Source: Clostridium frigidicarnis
Lineage (GTDB): Bacteria; Bacillota; Clostridia; Clostridiales; Clostridiaceae
Direction of reading: 5' to 3'
Length of the DNA: 64,000 bases
Assembly (NCBI RefSeq): GCF_900111985.1
Contig: NZ_FOKI01000007.1
Coordinates: 1-64,000 of the forward strand
Position numbers and translations under genes: made by a program. Below, piece after piece: positions 63,364 through 64,000 of this stretch (positions within the stretch are counted from its first letter, which is position 1; each line of letters begins with the position of its first letter). The notes beneath the pieces were generated by a model that worked only from the letters and a program-made list of their open reading frames with translations, did not search any database and had not been told where the DNA came from.

Positions 63364-64000
63364 TTATATCGCTCCTACTTTAACATTCCATGTATAACCT
63401 AGTCCACGCTGGGTTATAATGTATTTTGGATTTTTAGGGTCATCCTCAACTTTTTCTCTAAGACGCTTTATATATACAGATAATGTATTTTCATCAAAAA
63501 AAGTGTCCTCTTCACCTGTAATGCTTCCAAGAATATAATCCCTTTTCAATGTTTTTTGGGGATTATGAATAAATAATATTAATAGCTTATATTCTAATGC
63601 TGTTAAATTCAAAACTTCTTCTTTCTTATATACTTGAGTTGTAGATGTGTTAATTGCTATATCTCCACTTACTAATTTATCTTTCGGCACATCTAATAGG
63701 TTTGAACGTAACTGCACTTTAATCCTTGCTAATAATTCTCTAACACCAAAAGGTTTAGTTAAGTAATCATTTGCCCCTATTTCTAATCCCAAAACAACAT
63801 TCACCTCATCATCTAAAGCTGTAAGAAATATAATAGGTATATTGGATTTTTCTCTTACATATTTGCAAAAATCATAACCATTTCCGTCAGGCAAGTTTAC
63901 ATCTAATAGTATTAAATCAAACTTATCTTGGATAAATTGTTCCTTAGCATCATGTATAGTGCAAACTCTCACTATTTCATAACCTTCATCTATTAATGAA
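63364..64000 (-). CDS. OmpR-family response regulator (N-terminus beyond the window)
   Basis: About 211 codons are inside the window and the frame continues through the edge. The apparent GTG start at 63972 is internal, since SLIDEGYEIV precedes it in frame. The receiver domain has the phosphorylated Asp in LILLDVNLPDGNG, the Thr in FLTALDD and the Lys in YLTKPFG. A winged-helix DNA-binding domain follows (LTALEYKLLILFIHNP..., TVYIKRLREKVEDDP.., GLGYTWNV). Partner of the downstream kinase. Confidence 0.92.
   Translation of the reverse strand, partial: SLIDEGYEIVRVCTIHDAKEQFIQDKFDLILLDVNLPDGNGYDFCKYVREKSNIPIIFLTALDDEVNVVLGLEIGANDYLTKPFGVRELLARIKVQLRSNLLDVPKDKLVSGDIAINTSTTQVYKKEEVLNLTALEYKLLILFIHNPQKTLKRDYILGSITGEEDTFFDENTLSVYIKRLREKVEDDPKNPKYIITQRGLGYTWNVKVGAI

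Noticed and set aside
63364-63972. Complete response-regulator gene starting with GTG at 63972
   Set aside because: The frame continues upstream to the window edge with receiver-domain sequence, so the GTG is internal and the gene is partial here.

Overview
The window is low-GC DNA from a Gram-positive anaerobe of the class Clostridia. The evidence is very AT-rich coding sequence, strong AGGAGG-type ribosome binding sites, a cysteine T-box, a guanidine-I riboswitch, proline-reductase (prd) type Stickland genes, a DUF3793/flavodoxin pair, a trehalose PTS and FeoAB. A species cannot be fixed from the sequence alone. The prd-associated 62-residue protein and the many TTGAAAG-like heptamer repeats would fit a proteolytic Clostridium (C. 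botulinum/sporogenes-like) or a relative. Almost everything is chromosomal housekeeping and catabolism. The only mobile-element coding sequence is a transposase tail at the left edge.

Layout. 1-200: transposase tail. 0.4-4.6 kb: an old-yellow-enzyme-type reductase and feoAB. 4.9-9.4 kb: trehalose regulon (treB, treC, treR) with a promoter carrying two TGTACGTACA operators. 9.4-10.6 kb: pentapeptide-repeat channel-like protein. 11.1-13.6 kb: hemA-hemL. 14-16 kb: CPBP protease and ribosomal protein L25 with a structured leader. 16.2-18 kb: DUF3793, flavodoxins and a Fur box. 18-23.2 kb: EEP nuclease, SPL-like radical SAM, AI-2E transporter, methyltransferase and a symporter behind a T-box that reads as cysteine-specific. 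24-26 kb: DEAD-box helicase followed by palindromic and tandem repeats. 26-29.4 kb: rhodanese lipoprotein, guanidine riboswitch with Gdx exporter, acetyltransferase. 29.5-35.6 kb: MecA-like PBP, MscL, CAP-domain secreted protein, 4-hydroxybutyrate-type dehydrogenase. 36-40 kb: secreted modular protein and amine/amino-acid oxidase. 40.3-46.1 kb: proline-reductase-type operon (prdC, prdA, a small protein, prdB) with its sigma-54 activator. 46.5-52.3 kb: ribose operon rbsKDACBR. 52.7-54.3 kb: a two-gene RiPP-like cassette. 55.5-59.7 kb: glycerol catabolism (gldA, dhaKL, PocR/AraC regulator). 60-61.5 kb: AAA ATPase with PD-(D/E)XK-like end. 62.1-64 kb: two-component system, cut by the window edge.

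Most striking points. (1) A 26-codon peptide gene, absent from ordinary ORF calls, sits behind its own strong promoter and a hairpin, just ahead of a SPASM radical SAM enzyme. It looks like a RiPP precursor/maturase pair with an unusual single-Cys, Tyr-rich tail. (2) The prd operon keeps the Thr-Cys pyruvoyl site in PrdA, but its PrdB has Cys where the catalytic selenocysteine normally is, and it is driven by a textbook sigma-54 promoter. (3) About 200-bp palindromic elements downstream of two plus-strand genes have arms that differ in sequence but co-vary to keep pairing. Two further dispersed repeat families (a 160-bp palindrome with AGGCACAT ends, and heptamer-rich inverted repeats) occupy the other large gaps. 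(4) The L25 gene has a leader with a six-codon peptide and two mutually exclusive pairings. (5) The gldA promoter carries a 39-bp near-perfect palindrome.

How the genes work together. Trehalose, ribose and glycerol modules feed sugars and polyols into glycolysis. The prd operon and the oxidase concern amino-acid redox metabolism. FeoAB, the Fur-boxed flavodoxin and heme precursor genes concern iron economy. The T-box symporter responds to cysteine shortage, and the riboswitch-Gdx pair removes guanidinium.
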